Positions 26,294 through 35,075 of a stretch of 64,000 nucleotides of DNA are shown here, one piece after another. This stretch comes from Bacteroidales bacterium UBA5349 (lineage in GTDB: Bacteria > Bacteroidota > Bacteroidia > Bacteroidales > Tenuifilaceae), in assembly GCA_002410065.1 (NCBI GenBank), contig DHQB01000023.1:6176-70175 (forward strand). The letters are read 5' to 3'. Each line of letters starts with the position of its first letter. Within the stretch, counting starts at the first letter, position 1. The translations under genes and the position numbers were made by a program. Under the pieces are notes generated by a model. That model ran no database searches and was not told the origin of the DNA. It was given only the letters and a program-made list of their open reading frames with translations.

Positions 26294-26348
26294 AGTTGTA
26301 TGAATTTTACAGGGTTAATTATAAGTATAGTTTCTAGTTTGTTATTCT

Positions 26349-26356
26349 CAAAGGTA
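26349..26356 (-). promoter_or_regulatory. -7 promoter element of gap
   Basis: TACCTTTG on the minus strand, 56 nt before the gap start codon. No good -33 element at standard spacing. Confidence 0.45.
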
Positions 26357-26506
26357 AATAAATAAACAATAAAAGAGGGCGATTGGTTGTAATGCTATTT
26401 CAAAATTATCGCAAACGGTTGAGCAAAACAAAAAAGCAAAAGCTATTCTCTTTTTAAAGACAGTAGGTTACTGATAGGCTTAGGATGAATATACAGTAGT
26501 CTCAAC

Positions 26507-26536
26507 AAAAAAAGCCCTCGCTTGCGCGAAGGCTTT
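26507..26536 (-). terminator. Terminator of the tRNA-Val gene
   Basis: Read on the minus strand, AAAGCC-TTCGC pairs with GCGAGGGCTTT around a short loop and is followed by a run of T residues. Confidence 0.8.
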
Positions 26537-26537
26537 G

Positions 26538-26612
26538 TGGGAACTGCTGGGTTCGAACCAGCGACCCCCTGCTTGTAAGGCAGGTGCTCTGAACCAGCTG
26601 AGCTAAGCTCCC
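26538..26612 (-). tRNA. tRNA-Val (UAC anticodon)
   Basis: A complete 75-nt cloverleaf on the minus strand. The acceptor GGGAGCT pairs with AGTTCCC, the D arm contains AGCTCAGCTGGTTCAGAGC, the anticodon stem-loop is CTGCCTTACAAGCAG with anticodon TAC, and the T arm is GCTGGTTCGAACCCAGC. The discriminator is A, and CCA is not encoded. Confidence 0.95.
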
Positions 26613-26649
26613 TTTAGTTTTGTGTTAATGCTTTTCGTTTAAAGCGATG

Positions 26650-26680
26650 CAAAAATACATGCAATTTTTAATTATGCAAA
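26650..26680 (-). promoter_or_regulatory. Promoter of tRNA-Val
   Basis: TTTG (26677-26680) then exactly 19 nt then TATTTTTG (26650-26657) on the minus strand, 38 nt before the tRNA. Confidence 0.75.
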
Positions 26681-26694
26681 ATATTTTAGTCGAA

Positions 26695-27993
26695 TTATTG
26701 TAAAACTAGGGCATCGGCTACGGTAAAAGTACTTCCTCCAATGAAAATCAGATCGTTAGGTTGAGCATTTATTTTTGCACCCTCAATTGCTTCAGCAACA
26801 TTTGGGTACGATTTGCCAAATAATCCATAGGTTTTAGCTTTGGTTGCAAGTTCGCCTTCGCTTAATGCTCTTGGGATATTTGCCTTTGTAAAGTAGTAAC
26901 TTGCACTCTTTGGTAAAAGTTTAAGGATTCCATCAATATCCTTATCGCCAACCACGCCAAGTACAAAATGAGTTTTGTTGTGGGGTGTTTTTGATATTTG
27001 CTCAACGATGCACTTAATTCCATCAACATTATGACCAGTATCGCATACTGTTAGTGGATTAACTCCTAGTACCTGCCAACGACCAACTAGCCCGGTTCTC
27101 TCCACTACGTTGGCCAATCCGTTTGTAATATTCTTCTCACTAATATTGAAGTTTTTGTCTATAAGCAGAGATATAGCGGTTAAAACCCCAGGCAAATTTT
27201 TCACCTGATAGTTTCCTAATAGGTCAATGCTTAAGTTGTTAAAAAGGATTGAGCCGCTTTTTGTAACAGTAAAAGTTTGTTTTCCTTGAATTTTGGTTTC
27301 TTTGGAGCTTACAGAGTATAAACTATCAGCAAATAGGATGTGGGCATTCATGCTTGCAGCCTTTTGCTCAAAAAGAGCTTTAAGCTGAGGCTGAGTTTCG
27401 CTAATAACTATTGGTGTGTTTGGTTTTATGATCCCTGCTTTTTCTGTTGCAATCAGTTCAAGAGTATTCCCCAGCAAATCGGTATGATCGAGCCCTATGT
27501 TGGTTATGATCGATATTTCTGGAGAGATTATGTTGGTTGAATCGAGTCTTCCGCCCAGACCTACTTCAATTACCGCTACGTCAACCTTTTGCTGTGCAAA
27601 GTATTCAAAGGCCATGGCAGCTGTCATCTCAAAAAACGATGGCTTTAGCTCTTCAAAAACGGTCCGGTGTAAAGCAGTAAAATCGACAACAAACTGTTCT
27701 GGCACCATTTGTCCGTTAATCCTAATCCTTTCCCTAAAACTTTTTAAGTGTGGCGAAGTGTAAAGACCGACCTTGTAGCCTGCATCCATGAGCACTGAGG
27801 CAAGCATATGCGAAGTACTTCCCTTTCCGTTAGTACCTGCAACATGAATAGTTTTGTATTTGGTATGCGGATGCATAAAGTGCAGGTCGAGCGCCATTGT
27901 AGTATCAAGATTGGCCTTATAGGCCATTTTCCCAACCCTCTGGTACATTGGAAGCTGAGAGAATAGGTACTCGAGCGTTTGTGGATAGTTCAT
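26695..27993 (-). CDS. folC: Folylpolyglutamate / dihydrofolate synthase
   Basis: A 432-residue Mur-ligase family enzyme that adds glutamate to dihydropteroate and folates. The P-loop is VAGTNGKGSTSHML. FFEMTAAMAFEYFAQQKVDVA and VIEVGLGGRLDSTNII are the family signature, and ITNIGLDHTDLLGNT follows. The C-terminal domain carries VCDTGHNVDG. Whether it has one or both activities cannot be told, though most bacterial single-copy FolC enzymes are bifunctional. The tRNA-Val gene follows on the same strand but has its own promoter. Confidence 0.94.
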   Translation of the reverse strand: MNYPQTLEYLFSQLPMYQRVGKMAYKANLDTTMALDLHFMHPHTKYKTIHVAGTNGKGSTSHMLASVLMDAGYKVGLYTSPHLKSFRERIRINGQMVPEQFVVDFTALHRTVFEELKPSFFEMTAAMAFEYFAQQKVDVAVIEVGLGGRLDSTNIISPEISIITNIGLDHTDLLGNTLELIATEKAGIIKPNTPIVISETQPQLKALFEQKAASMNAHILFADSLYSVSSKETKIQGKQTFTVTKSGSILFNNLSIDLLGNYQVKNLPGVLTAISLLIDKNFNISEKNITNGLANVVERTGLVGRWQVLGVNPLTVCDTGHNVDGIKCIVEQISKTPHNKTHFVLGVVGDKDIDGILKLLPKSASYYFTKANIPRALSEGELATKAKTYGLFGKSYPNVAEAIEGAKINAQPNDLIFIGGSTFTVADALVLQ

Positions 27994-28268
27994 TGAAAGA
28001 TTGCCTTGAAAAAATAATATGCAATGTTAGACAATTTTATAGAATCTGCTACATTTCTATTGTTGAGTTTATGTTAATAAAAATATAGGTTTACTAGGTA
28101 TTAAGTAACCTCTGTTTTACTAAGTTTGAGATAAGACAAACATCATAAATCTTTATTGCAAAGATAAGGTTGTTCTGTTTCGTTTTGAAAAGTAGATAAG
28201 GTGAAAAATTATAAAACCCCCAAGAGGGTTTAGTTTTATTTGTACATTTATAAATAAATATCATACAA

Positions 28269-29594
28269 ATGGCGGCTAAAACAAAAAAAGTATTCGTTTT
28301 AGATACCAACGTATTGCTTCACGATTATACGTGTATCTACAATTTTCAGGAAAATGACATTGTTATCCCCATAGTTGCACTTGAGGAACTCGATCAATTT
28401 AAAAAGGGTAACGAGATGATAAACTTTCATGCACGTGAGTTTACTCGGGAACTCGATAAAATTGCAGGCGATAATCTATTTAACGGAGGAATATCATTGG
28501 GTAAAGGGCACGGAAAGTTGCGGATAGAAACTGGCAAACCATTCTCAGAGGAAATGGAGCAGTCGTTTGCCGAAAAGAATCCCGATCATCGTATCCTTGC
28601 CATTGCAAAGTATCTGCAAAGGGAAGATCCAAAGCATCCGCTAATCCTTGTATCCAAGGATATAAACCTTAGGATGAAGGCTAAATCGTTGGGATTGATG
28701 GCTCAGGATTACCTATCGGATAAGATCAAGGATATAGAGACCATTAAGCGTGAGGTGGTTATAGTTCAAGGGGTAGATGATACCCTAGTGCAAAAGTTAT
28801 ACGATGGTTACGATGGAATTGACAAGAAGGAGATAGGACAGAAACCCTATGCCAATCAGTATTTCATTATAAAAGGAGCAAAATCGAGTGCACTTGGACG
28901 CTTTAATCAGGCTACAAACACCATTGGTAGGGTAGAGAAGATAAAAGCCTATGGTATTGAGCCTCGCAACTCGGAGCAAACCTTTTCCCTCGATGCGCTT
29001 ATGCGCCCTGAGATTCAGTTGGTGGCTTTAACAGGTAAAGCTGGCACAGGTAAAACCCTTTTAACCTTGGCTGCTGCGTTGCAACAGGAGAAAAACTTCA
29101 ATCAAATATTACTCGCTCGCCCCACTGTACCCCTAGCAAATCGAGATTTAGGCTTTTTACCGGGTGATGTAAACGACAAGATTGGACCCTACATGCAACC
29201 CCTGTTTGATAACCTTACTTACATTAAGAATAAGTTTAAATCGACAAGTAGAGAATATCAGTATATTGAGGAATTACAACGTACCGATAGGCTTGTAATT
29301 ACCCCGCTTGCCTATATCCGTGGGCGTAGCTTGTCGAATGTTTTTTTTATTGTTGACGAAGCTCAAAATTTGACCCCACATGAGGTAAAAACAATTATTA
29401 CTAGGGCGGGTGAGGGTACAAAATTTGTTTTTACTGGTGATATTCAGCAAATCGACCATCCTTATCTTGATATGAAATCCAATGGGTTAACGTATCTTTC
29501 TGACAAGATGCATGGACAGGATATTTTTGCCCATATCAATTTAGTGAAAGGCGAACGCAGTTACCTTGCCGATTTGGCCAGTACCTTGTTGTAA
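28269..29594 (+). CDS. PIN-domain PhoH-like ATPase
   Basis: A 441-residue two-domain protein. The N-terminal PIN nuclease domain (about 5-150) has VFVLDTNVLLHD and ALEELDQF, with the conserved acids. The C-terminal PhoH domain (about 240-440) has a Walker A GKAGTGKTLLTLA and Walker B FIVDEAQNL followed by TGDIQQIDHPYLD. PIN-PhoH proteins are nucleic-acid helicase/nuclease machines, and sequence-unspecific RNase activity has been described for the family (PhoH2/VapC-linked forms). It is followed by SixA, ppk1 and dinB on the same strand with small gaps. Confidence 0.93.
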   Translation: MAAKTKKVFVLDTNVLLHDYTCIYNFQENDIVIPIVALEELDQFKKGNEMINFHAREFTRELDKIAGDNLFNGGISLGKGHGKLRIETGKPFSEEMEQSFAEKNPDHRILAIAKYLQREDPKHPLILVSKDINLRMKAKSLGLMAQDYLSDKIKDIETIKREVVIVQGVDDTLVQKLYDGYDGIDKKEIGQKPYANQYFIIKGAKSSALGRFNQATNTIGRVEKIKAYGIEPRNSEQTFSLDALMRPEIQLVALTGKAGTGKTLLTLAAALQQEKNFNQILLARPTVPLANRDLGFLPGDVNDKIGPYMQPLFDNLTYIKNKFKSTSREYQYIEELQRTDRLVITPLAYIRGRSLSNVFFIVDEAQNLTPHEVKTIITRAGEGTKFVFTGDIQQIDHPYLDMKSNGLTYLSDKMHGQDIFAHINLVKGERSYLADLASTLL

Positions 29595-29641
29595 CCAATA
29601 TAAAATTAGAATTGTTAGTTGATGTTCTATAGGCATAAACA

Positions 29642-30142
29642 ATGAGTAGCATAAAAACGCTTTATATCGTAAGGCACGCAAAATCCTCGTGGGGCGATGC
29701 TGATCTGTCAGATTTTGATCGCCCTTTAGATAAGAGAGGGATAAAGGATGCCCAATTGTTATTTAGCCATTGGGCGACTGAATTTAAGCGGATTGAGCAT
29801 ATTGCTACGAGCCCTGCCAATAGAGCATGGAGTACCTCAATGCTGTTTTGCCAAACCGCTGATGTATCGCAAAATCTCATCTCAAACTACGAATCGCTTT
29901 ATGAGGCAAGTACTGCCGATGTATATGAGGTGGTTAAATCGTTTTCCAATGATATTAGCGCTGCTGCTTTAGTAGGCCATAACCCTTCACTCACCTATTT
30001 TGTTAACCAATTTATAAAAAGGCAAATTGATAATTTGCCTACCACTGGCATTGTAAAGTTGGTTTTTAATTGTACCCGTTGGAACCAAATTAGTAGAGAA
30101 CGGTTAGTAGATAGCAAGTTTGATTTCCCAAAAAATCATTAG
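29642..30142 (+). CDS. SixA-like phosphohistidine phosphatase
   Basis: A 166-residue histidine phosphatase of the SixA branch. The active-site motif is LYIVRHAKSSWGD (RHA rather than RHG, as in SixA), then FDRPLDKRG, TSPANRAWSTS and LVGHNPSLTYF with the second catalytic His. SixA removes phosphate from phosphohistidine in E. coli proteins. Here it lies 16 nt upstream of polyphosphate kinase, an enzyme that works through a phosphohistidine, which makes a functional link plausible but unproven. Confidence 0.9.
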   Translation: MSSIKTLYIVRHAKSSWGDADLSDFDRPLDKRGIKDAQLLFSHWATEFKRIEHIATSPANRAWSTSMLFCQTADVSQNLISNYESLYEASTADVYEVVKSFSNDISAAALVGHNPSLTYFVNQFIKRQIDNLPTTGIVKLVFNCTRWNQISRERLVDSKFDFPKNH

Positions 30143-30157
30143 TTAATTTTCTTCATC

Positions 30158-32239
30158 ATGGCAAAGGAAAAGGATTACATTAGCAGAGAGGTTAGCTGGC
30201 TCTCTTTCAATGAGAGGGTTCTTCAGGAGGCTGAGGACAATTCGGTGCCTTTGGTTGAGCGACTAAAATTTTTGGGGATCTTCAGCAATAACCTCGATGA
30301 GTTTTTTAGGGTAAGAGTGGCAACTCAGCTCAGATTGATGCAATTTGACAAGGGGATTAAAGAATACGTTACTGATAAACCAAAAAAAGTAGTACAAAAA
30401 ATTAAGCGCATTGTTAAAGGTTTACAGCTAAGGTTCGATGGCGCATATGCAAAAATTGTAGCTGAGCTTAAGGAGCATAACGTATTTATTGTAAATGAGC
30501 ATGAATTAATTGATGATCAAGCTGAATACATTAGGTCTTACTTTAACAATACCATTGCCCCCTCCATAGCTCCTATTATGATTAGCAGGCTCGAAACTTT
30601 TCCGCAGCTAACTGATAGGAGCATTTACCTTGCGGCAAAACTCTATATCGATTCTGAACCTGAAAACCATGAGTATGCTTTAATCGATATTCCCACAAAT
30701 GAGCATTCTCGGTTTGTTCGACTTCCAGATATCGATGGCAAAAAATTCATAATTCTTCTCGATGATGTTATCCGTTTTTGCCTCGATCAGGTATTCGCGA
30801 TTTTACCCTACAATCAGTTTGAGGCCTACAACATTAAAATTACCCGCGATGCGGAGCTAGAAGTAGATAATGATATTGCCGAGAGTTTACTCGAAAAGAT
30901 TTCAAAAGGTTTGCTGAACAGAACCAAGGGGCAACCTGTTAGGTTTGTATACGATTCGGCCATTGCCCCAGATTTATTGCAATTTATTATTGATAGGATG
31001 GGTCTTGATGCGGATGACAACCTTTTACCCGGTGCGCGTTACCATAACTTTCGAGATTTCATCTCATTCCCAAGCCTAGAGAATAGCGAATTTGTGAATG
31101 AACCCTTACCTCCAATCCCCATCGAAAGGTTTGAAACTTCGTCGAGTATTTTGGACGAAGTGGCTAAAAAAGATGTCTCTCTGCACTACCCGTACCACAA
31201 TTTTTCTTACTACACCCGAATGCTTCGCGAAGCCGCTATTGATCCGTTGGTAACCAGCATAAAAATTACGCTATACCGAGTAGCAACCGAATCGAAGGTG
31301 GTTAACGCGCTTATGAATGCAGCGCTTAATGGTAAATCAGTAACGGTAGTTATTGAGTTGCTTGCTCGGTTCGACGAGGGGGCCAACATCTACTGGAGCA
31401 AAAAAATGGAAGAGGCTGGCGTAAAGGTCATCTTCGGAATTTATGGATTAAAAGTTCACAATAAACAAACTCTTATCACAAGAGAAGAAAACGGCAAACT
31501 GGTAAATTATGCCACGGTGAGTACGGGTAACTTTCACGAGGGCAATGCAAACCTATACACCGATATAAATATTTTTACAGCCGATAAGCGCATTACTTCA
31601 GAGGTTGAGAAGGTTTTTACATTTCTTGAGTATAATTATAAAACCTTTAACTATAAATATTTATGGGTTTCGCCACTTAGCATGCGCCGTAAATTGTATA
31701 TGCATATAGATACAGAAATAGCCAATGCACGAAAAAATTTGCCTGCTTACATCCATTGCAAAATAAATAACATTGTCGATTTAGATGTTATCCGCAAACT
31801 TTATCAGGCAAGCAACGAGGGTGTTAAAATTAAGTTAATGGTTAGAGGCATTTGCTCATTAGTGCCTGGTATCCCTGGATTAAGCAAAAACATTGAAGTT
31901 GTTAGCGTTGTTGATAGGTTTTTAGAGCATTCGCGCTTTTTTATTTTCTGCAACAACAATCAGCCAAAGTATTTCATCTCATCGGCCGATTGGATGACCC
32001 GAAACCTTGACTACAGGGTTGAGGTTGCCGCCCCAGTTTTCGACCCTGACATTCAAAAGGAGCTAAGGACAATATTCGATGCGGGATTTAAGGATAATGT
32101 AAAGGGACGAATTGTTGACCAGAAGCAGACAAACTCAGCACGCAATAAAACGGGCAAAAAACCTTTCCGATCGCAAATTGAACTATATAATCAGTATGTG
32201 AGAGAGTACAATAAAACTTCAAAGAATATAAGTAAATAA
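30158..32239 (+). CDS. ppk1: Polyphosphate kinase 1
   Basis: A 693-residue PPK1, which makes polyphosphate from ATP at the membrane. The N-terminal domain starts YISREVSWLSFNERVLQEA. The autophosphorylated histidine is His434 in LKVHNKQTL, at almost the same position as His435 of the E. coli enzyme. STGNFHEGNANLYTD and SADWMTRNLDYRVE complete the nucleotide and phosphate sites. The Lys-rich tail is ordinary. It is directly downstream of the SixA-like gene (16 nt). No ppx gene is present. Confidence 0.97.
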   Translation: MAKEKDYISREVSWLSFNERVLQEAEDNSVPLVERLKFLGIFSNNLDEFFRVRVATQLRLMQFDKGIKEYVTDKPKKVVQKIKRIVKGLQLRFDGAYAKIVAELKEHNVFIVNEHELIDDQAEYIRSYFNNTIAPSIAPIMISRLETFPQLTDRSIYLAAKLYIDSEPENHEYALIDIPTNEHSRFVRLPDIDGKKFIILLDDVIRFCLDQVFAILPYNQFEAYNIKITRDAELEVDNDIAESLLEKISKGLLNRTKGQPVRFVYDSAIAPDLLQFIIDRMGLDADDNLLPGARYHNFRDFISFPSLENSEFVNEPLPPIPIERFETSSSILDEVAKKDVSLHYPYHNFSYYTRMLREAAIDPLVTSIKITLYRVATESKVVNALMNAALNGKSVTVVIELLARFDEGANIYWSKKMEEAGVKVIFGIYGLKVHNKQTLITREENGKLVNYATVSTGNFHEGNANLYTDINIFTADKRITSEVEKVFTFLEYNYKTFNYKYLWVSPLSMRRKLYMHIDTEIANARKNLPAYIHCKINNIVDLDVIRKLYQASNEGVKIKLMVRGICSLVPGIPGLSKNIEVVSVVDRFLEHSRFFIFCNNNQPKYFISSADWMTRNLDYRVEVAAPVFDPDIQKELRTIFDAGFKDNVKGRIVDQKQTNSARNKTGKKPFRSQIELYNQYVREYNKTSKNISK

Positions 32240-32353
32240 ATTATGCAGATGCCTCCTTTGGATATCCTTGCTTTTATGGCTGTGCCCTTTTATTAAAATT
32301 ATTATTGTTTTTAATATGCTGCAGAATTAGCGTAAATCCATTAAACTTGCAGC

Positions 32354-33421
32354 ATGGTGCGTAAGATAATCCACATAGATATGGACGCCTTTTTTGCCTC
32401 CATTGAGCAGCGCGATAATCCTGAGCTGCAAGGAAAACCAGTTGCCGTTGGACATGGAAGCGATCGTGGAGTAGTAGCCGCTGCCAGTTATGAGGCTCGG
32501 AAGTTTGGTGTGCATTCGGCAATGCCTGCTGTGATTGCAAAAAGAAAATGCCCAAACCTTATCTTTGTGCCACCCAGATTCGACGTTTATAAGGACGTTT
32601 CGTCCATTTTGATGAATATTTTCAATGAATATACATCCTTGGTAGAGCCTTTGTCTATTGATGAGGCATTTCTGGATGTTACCACTAATAAAAAGGGATT
32701 ATCATCGGCTACCCTAATTGCTCGGGAAATAAAAAATCGGATTGTGGAAACTACTGGCTTGACCGCTTCGGCGGGCATAAGCATTAACAAGTTCTTGGCT
32801 AAAATAGCATCCGATTATCGCAAACCCGATGGCTTGTTTGTTATTAAACCCAATGAGGTGTTACCTTTTATTGAAGCACTTCCGGTGGAGAAGTTTTTCG
32901 GGGTAGGACCCCGAACTTCTCAAAAAATGCACGAGTTGGGTATTTTTTGTGGAAAGGATTTACAACAAACGGATTTGCAACTGTTGATTCGCCAATTTGG
33001 AAAGGTAGGAAACTTCTTCCATCAGGTGGCTCACGGAATTGACCAGCGCCCAGTAATACCCCATCGGGTAAGGAAGTCAGTAGGTATTGAAAATACATAT
33101 TTGCTCGATTTGGATGAGCAGGAGCAGATGCTCATTGCCCTTTTGGAACTTGAAGAAGGCTTATGGCGAAGGATTGTTAATCACGGTCGTTTTGGCAAAA
33201 CCATTACCTTGAAAGTTAAGTATAGCGATTTTGAACAGATTACGCGCTCTCAATCTTTCCTGCATCCCATAACAGATCGTACATGCATACATGGGGTGGT
33301 TACCGAATTGTTACAGACGGCTAATCCTACAAAGAAAGTGAGACTTTTAGGCATAACAATATCAAACTTTGAAGAAGAAGAAACTACTGGCCCTGTTCAG
33401 TTAACCATTGATTTTGATTGA
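32354..33421 (+). CDS. dinB: DNA polymerase IV (Y-family)
   Basis: A 355-residue translesion polymerase. Catalytic acids lie in IHIDMDAFFASIEQRDNP and SIDEAFLDVT, and the steric gate region is intact. The thumb carries SAGISINKFLAKIASDYRKP and VEKFFGVGPRTSQKM. The little-finger domain follows (about 240-355). The C-terminus TGPVQLTIDFD ends with a QLxxDxF-like clamp-binding motif. No LexA-like operator was recognised upstream. The gene is isolated by 114 nt from ppk1. Confidence 0.95.
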   Translation: MVRKIIHIDMDAFFASIEQRDNPELQGKPVAVGHGSDRGVVAAASYEARKFGVHSAMPAVIAKRKCPNLIFVPPRFDVYKDVSSILMNIFNEYTSLVEPLSIDEAFLDVTTNKKGLSSATLIAREIKNRIVETTGLTASAGISINKFLAKIASDYRKPDGLFVIKPNEVLPFIEALPVEKFFGVGPRTSQKMHELGIFCGKDLQQTDLQLLIRQFGKVGNFFHQVAHGIDQRPVIPHRVRKSVGIENTYLLDLDEQEQMLIALLELEEGLWRRIVNHGRFGKTITLKVKYSDFEQITRSQSFLHPITDRTCIHGVVTELLQTANPTKKVRLLGITISNFEEEETTGPVQLTIDFD

Positions 33422-33469
33422 AATTAGACCTTAATCTCAGTGGTGTTGATGGTATAACTGCCCGCTGGT

Positions 33470-33550
33470 GCGGATTTGCAATCTGTGCCTAATTTATTCA
33501 GCGTAGTTAAATTAGTAACAGCTGTGGCGCGCGGATTACAAATCCGCGCG
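33470..33550. repeat. REP-like palindrome doublet
   Basis: Two related hairpins lie between convergent genes. The first is GCGGATT-TGC-AATCTGT (33470-33486), imperfect but closed by G-U pairs. The second is CGCGCGGATT-ACA-AATCCGCGCG (33528-33550), perfect over 10 bp. They share the core GCGGATT-3 nt-AATCCGC and are about 60 nt apart, the layout of REP doublets mobilised by RAYT transposases in other genomes. No RAYT gene is in the window. Confidence 0.6.
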
Positions 33551-33568
33551 AGCGTGGGTTTGTTGCAA

Positions 33569-34903
33569 CTACCCAACAATCATATAGTAAAAACTTTGCA
33601 GATGCATGCTGTACGATTTGAAGATATCGGCCAGCATATTAGTCATTTCTGTAATTCCCTGTTCGCCCTTCTCCTCCTTAGTTAGCTCAATAATATTCGA
33701 TAATTCAACCGAACCGGGAGTTTCAAAAGTTGGATCGGACACCAGAATATTAGGCATCCATTTTTCAAGCATCTTATCAACCATTTTTGCCTTACCTGCC
33801 GATTCTTTTGCTACCACTTCACGAGGGAAGTTATCATAGTATTCCACCATATCAATGGGGTTTTGTAATGCACTTAATAAAGGATGATTTTGATTATTGC
33901 TATCGTATGCCTGACGCAGTACTTGCCACTGAAACTCCTCCAATGCTGAGTGCCTATTGCTAACAAGTTGAACAGCATTATCCTTGCTTTTAGGAAAGCC
34001 AAGCATGGCTTTAATGTTGGTCCAAATCATTTTAAGCGGACTAACGCCCGGTAATGCGACAGAGTGGTAAGGCATCGATAGGTCGCCCAAATAGTGCATT
34101 CCCCAGCCCATAAAGCGATTTCCCCAGTAGGGGTTATTGTTCTCAAAAGCAAATTGTGCTAGTGATTTAAACATGTTTATGCGGTATTCCGGAAGAGTTT
34201 TCTTAAGAAATGGGCCAAAAAAGAAAACAATTCTTGCCTCGTGATAAAACCCCATGTGGAAAGGGGCTTGACTACCGTACTCCAGGTTTGGGTCACCAAA
34301 GGGTTGTATGCCAAATCCGTAAATATTTCCCTGTGGTGTGTTGTTATCCTCAAAAAGGCCCAAATCAAAACCATAGTCGGGTTCATCATTTGCAGTGCAT
34401 AGCACATCAAACGGAGATACCATTTCACCCTCAATCAGTTCGGCATAGGTTGTGCTTTCAAGCGATGCGTAATCGTTTAGTGTTGTTAAATACTCTGGAG
34501 ATATTGTGGGCCTATCGCCCAACTCTTGATTTGGGAGAAGGTGGAGGTATAGTTTCATTCTAACGTTGGGGTTTAGCCTAATGGCGCGGTAAAAACGCTC
34601 AAGGATATCATCCGCATTTCCTGTAGCCTTAAAGGCCAATTCCGATGGCAAGGGCGGATAGTATGATAGGTTTTGATTAAACCATCTTTCTTGTTCTAAA
34701 AAAAAGGCCTCCAATTGTTTCTCATTCTCTATAAGGAAGGCTTTAAGGCTTTTTACCTTAATGGGGTCTTTACTTTTCAAACCCTCAATAGTTGATAGTA
34801 CTTGGTATGCCAAAAGTGGATGCTCCGACCATGCATTTGCCACTTTAGAAAGCGAAATCATGGTGAACAATACGAGAAGTATACCTGTTATTTTATTTTT
34901 CAT
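33569..34903 (-). CDS. Secreted phospholipase C / P1 nuclease-fold protein
   Basis: A 444-residue exported protein. The signal peptide ends ...SKVANA, leaving Trp as the first mature residue (WSEHPLL), exactly as in zinc-dependent phospholipase C and S1/P1 nucleases, where the N-terminal Trp ligates zinc. A GWGMHYLGDLSMPYHS stretch (about residue 275) matches the HxxxD...H zinc motif of that fold. The other zinc ligands are less certain, and the family is not one I can name more exactly. ATG 34903 is chosen over an upstream in-frame ATG because it begins the signal peptide (MKNKITGILLV). A phospholipase or nuclease function is inferred. Confidence 0.75.
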   Translation of the reverse strand: MKNKITGILLVLFTMISLSKVANAWSEHPLLAYQVLSTIEGLKSKDPIKVKSLKAFLIENEKQLEAFFLEQERWFNQNLSYYPPLPSELAFKATGNADDILERFYRAIRLNPNVRMKLYLHLLPNQELGDRPTISPEYLTTLNDYASLESTTYAELIEGEMVSPFDVLCTANDEPDYGFDLGLFEDNNTPQGNIYGFGIQPFGDPNLEYGSQAPFHMGFYHEARIVFFFGPFLKKTLPEYRINMFKSLAQFAFENNNPYWGNRFMGWGMHYLGDLSMPYHSVALPGVSPLKMIWTNIKAMLGFPKSKDNAVQLVSNRHSALEEFQWQVLRQAYDSNNQNHPLLSALQNPIDMVEYYDNFPREVVAKESAGKAKMVDKMLEKWMPNILVSDPTFETPGSVELSNIIELTKEEKGEQGITEMTNMLADIFKSYSMHLQSFYYMIVG

Positions 34904-35075
34904 GATACCTTGTTTTTTTAAAATGAACATAGTTTATGCAATACTATAAAAAATCAACTTACAACTCAATACATTTTGTGAAAAAGTGGCTTTATGCTTA
35001 AATTTTGAGGTAGAGCATTTATCTTCAATCATTTTAAACTATTTTTGATGCGCTAAACTGCAAACCTATAATAAC

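Noticed and set aside
28094..28309. Minus-strand 71-codon ORF overlapping the PhoH gene start
   Set aside because: Low-complexity, no domain and overlaps the conserved N-terminus of the PIN domain; a chance ORF in AT-rich leader DNA.
33476..33685. Plus-strand 69-codon ORF across the REP-like doublet
   Set aside because: It runs through palindromic DNA into the antisense of the phospholipase-fold gene; no protein signature.
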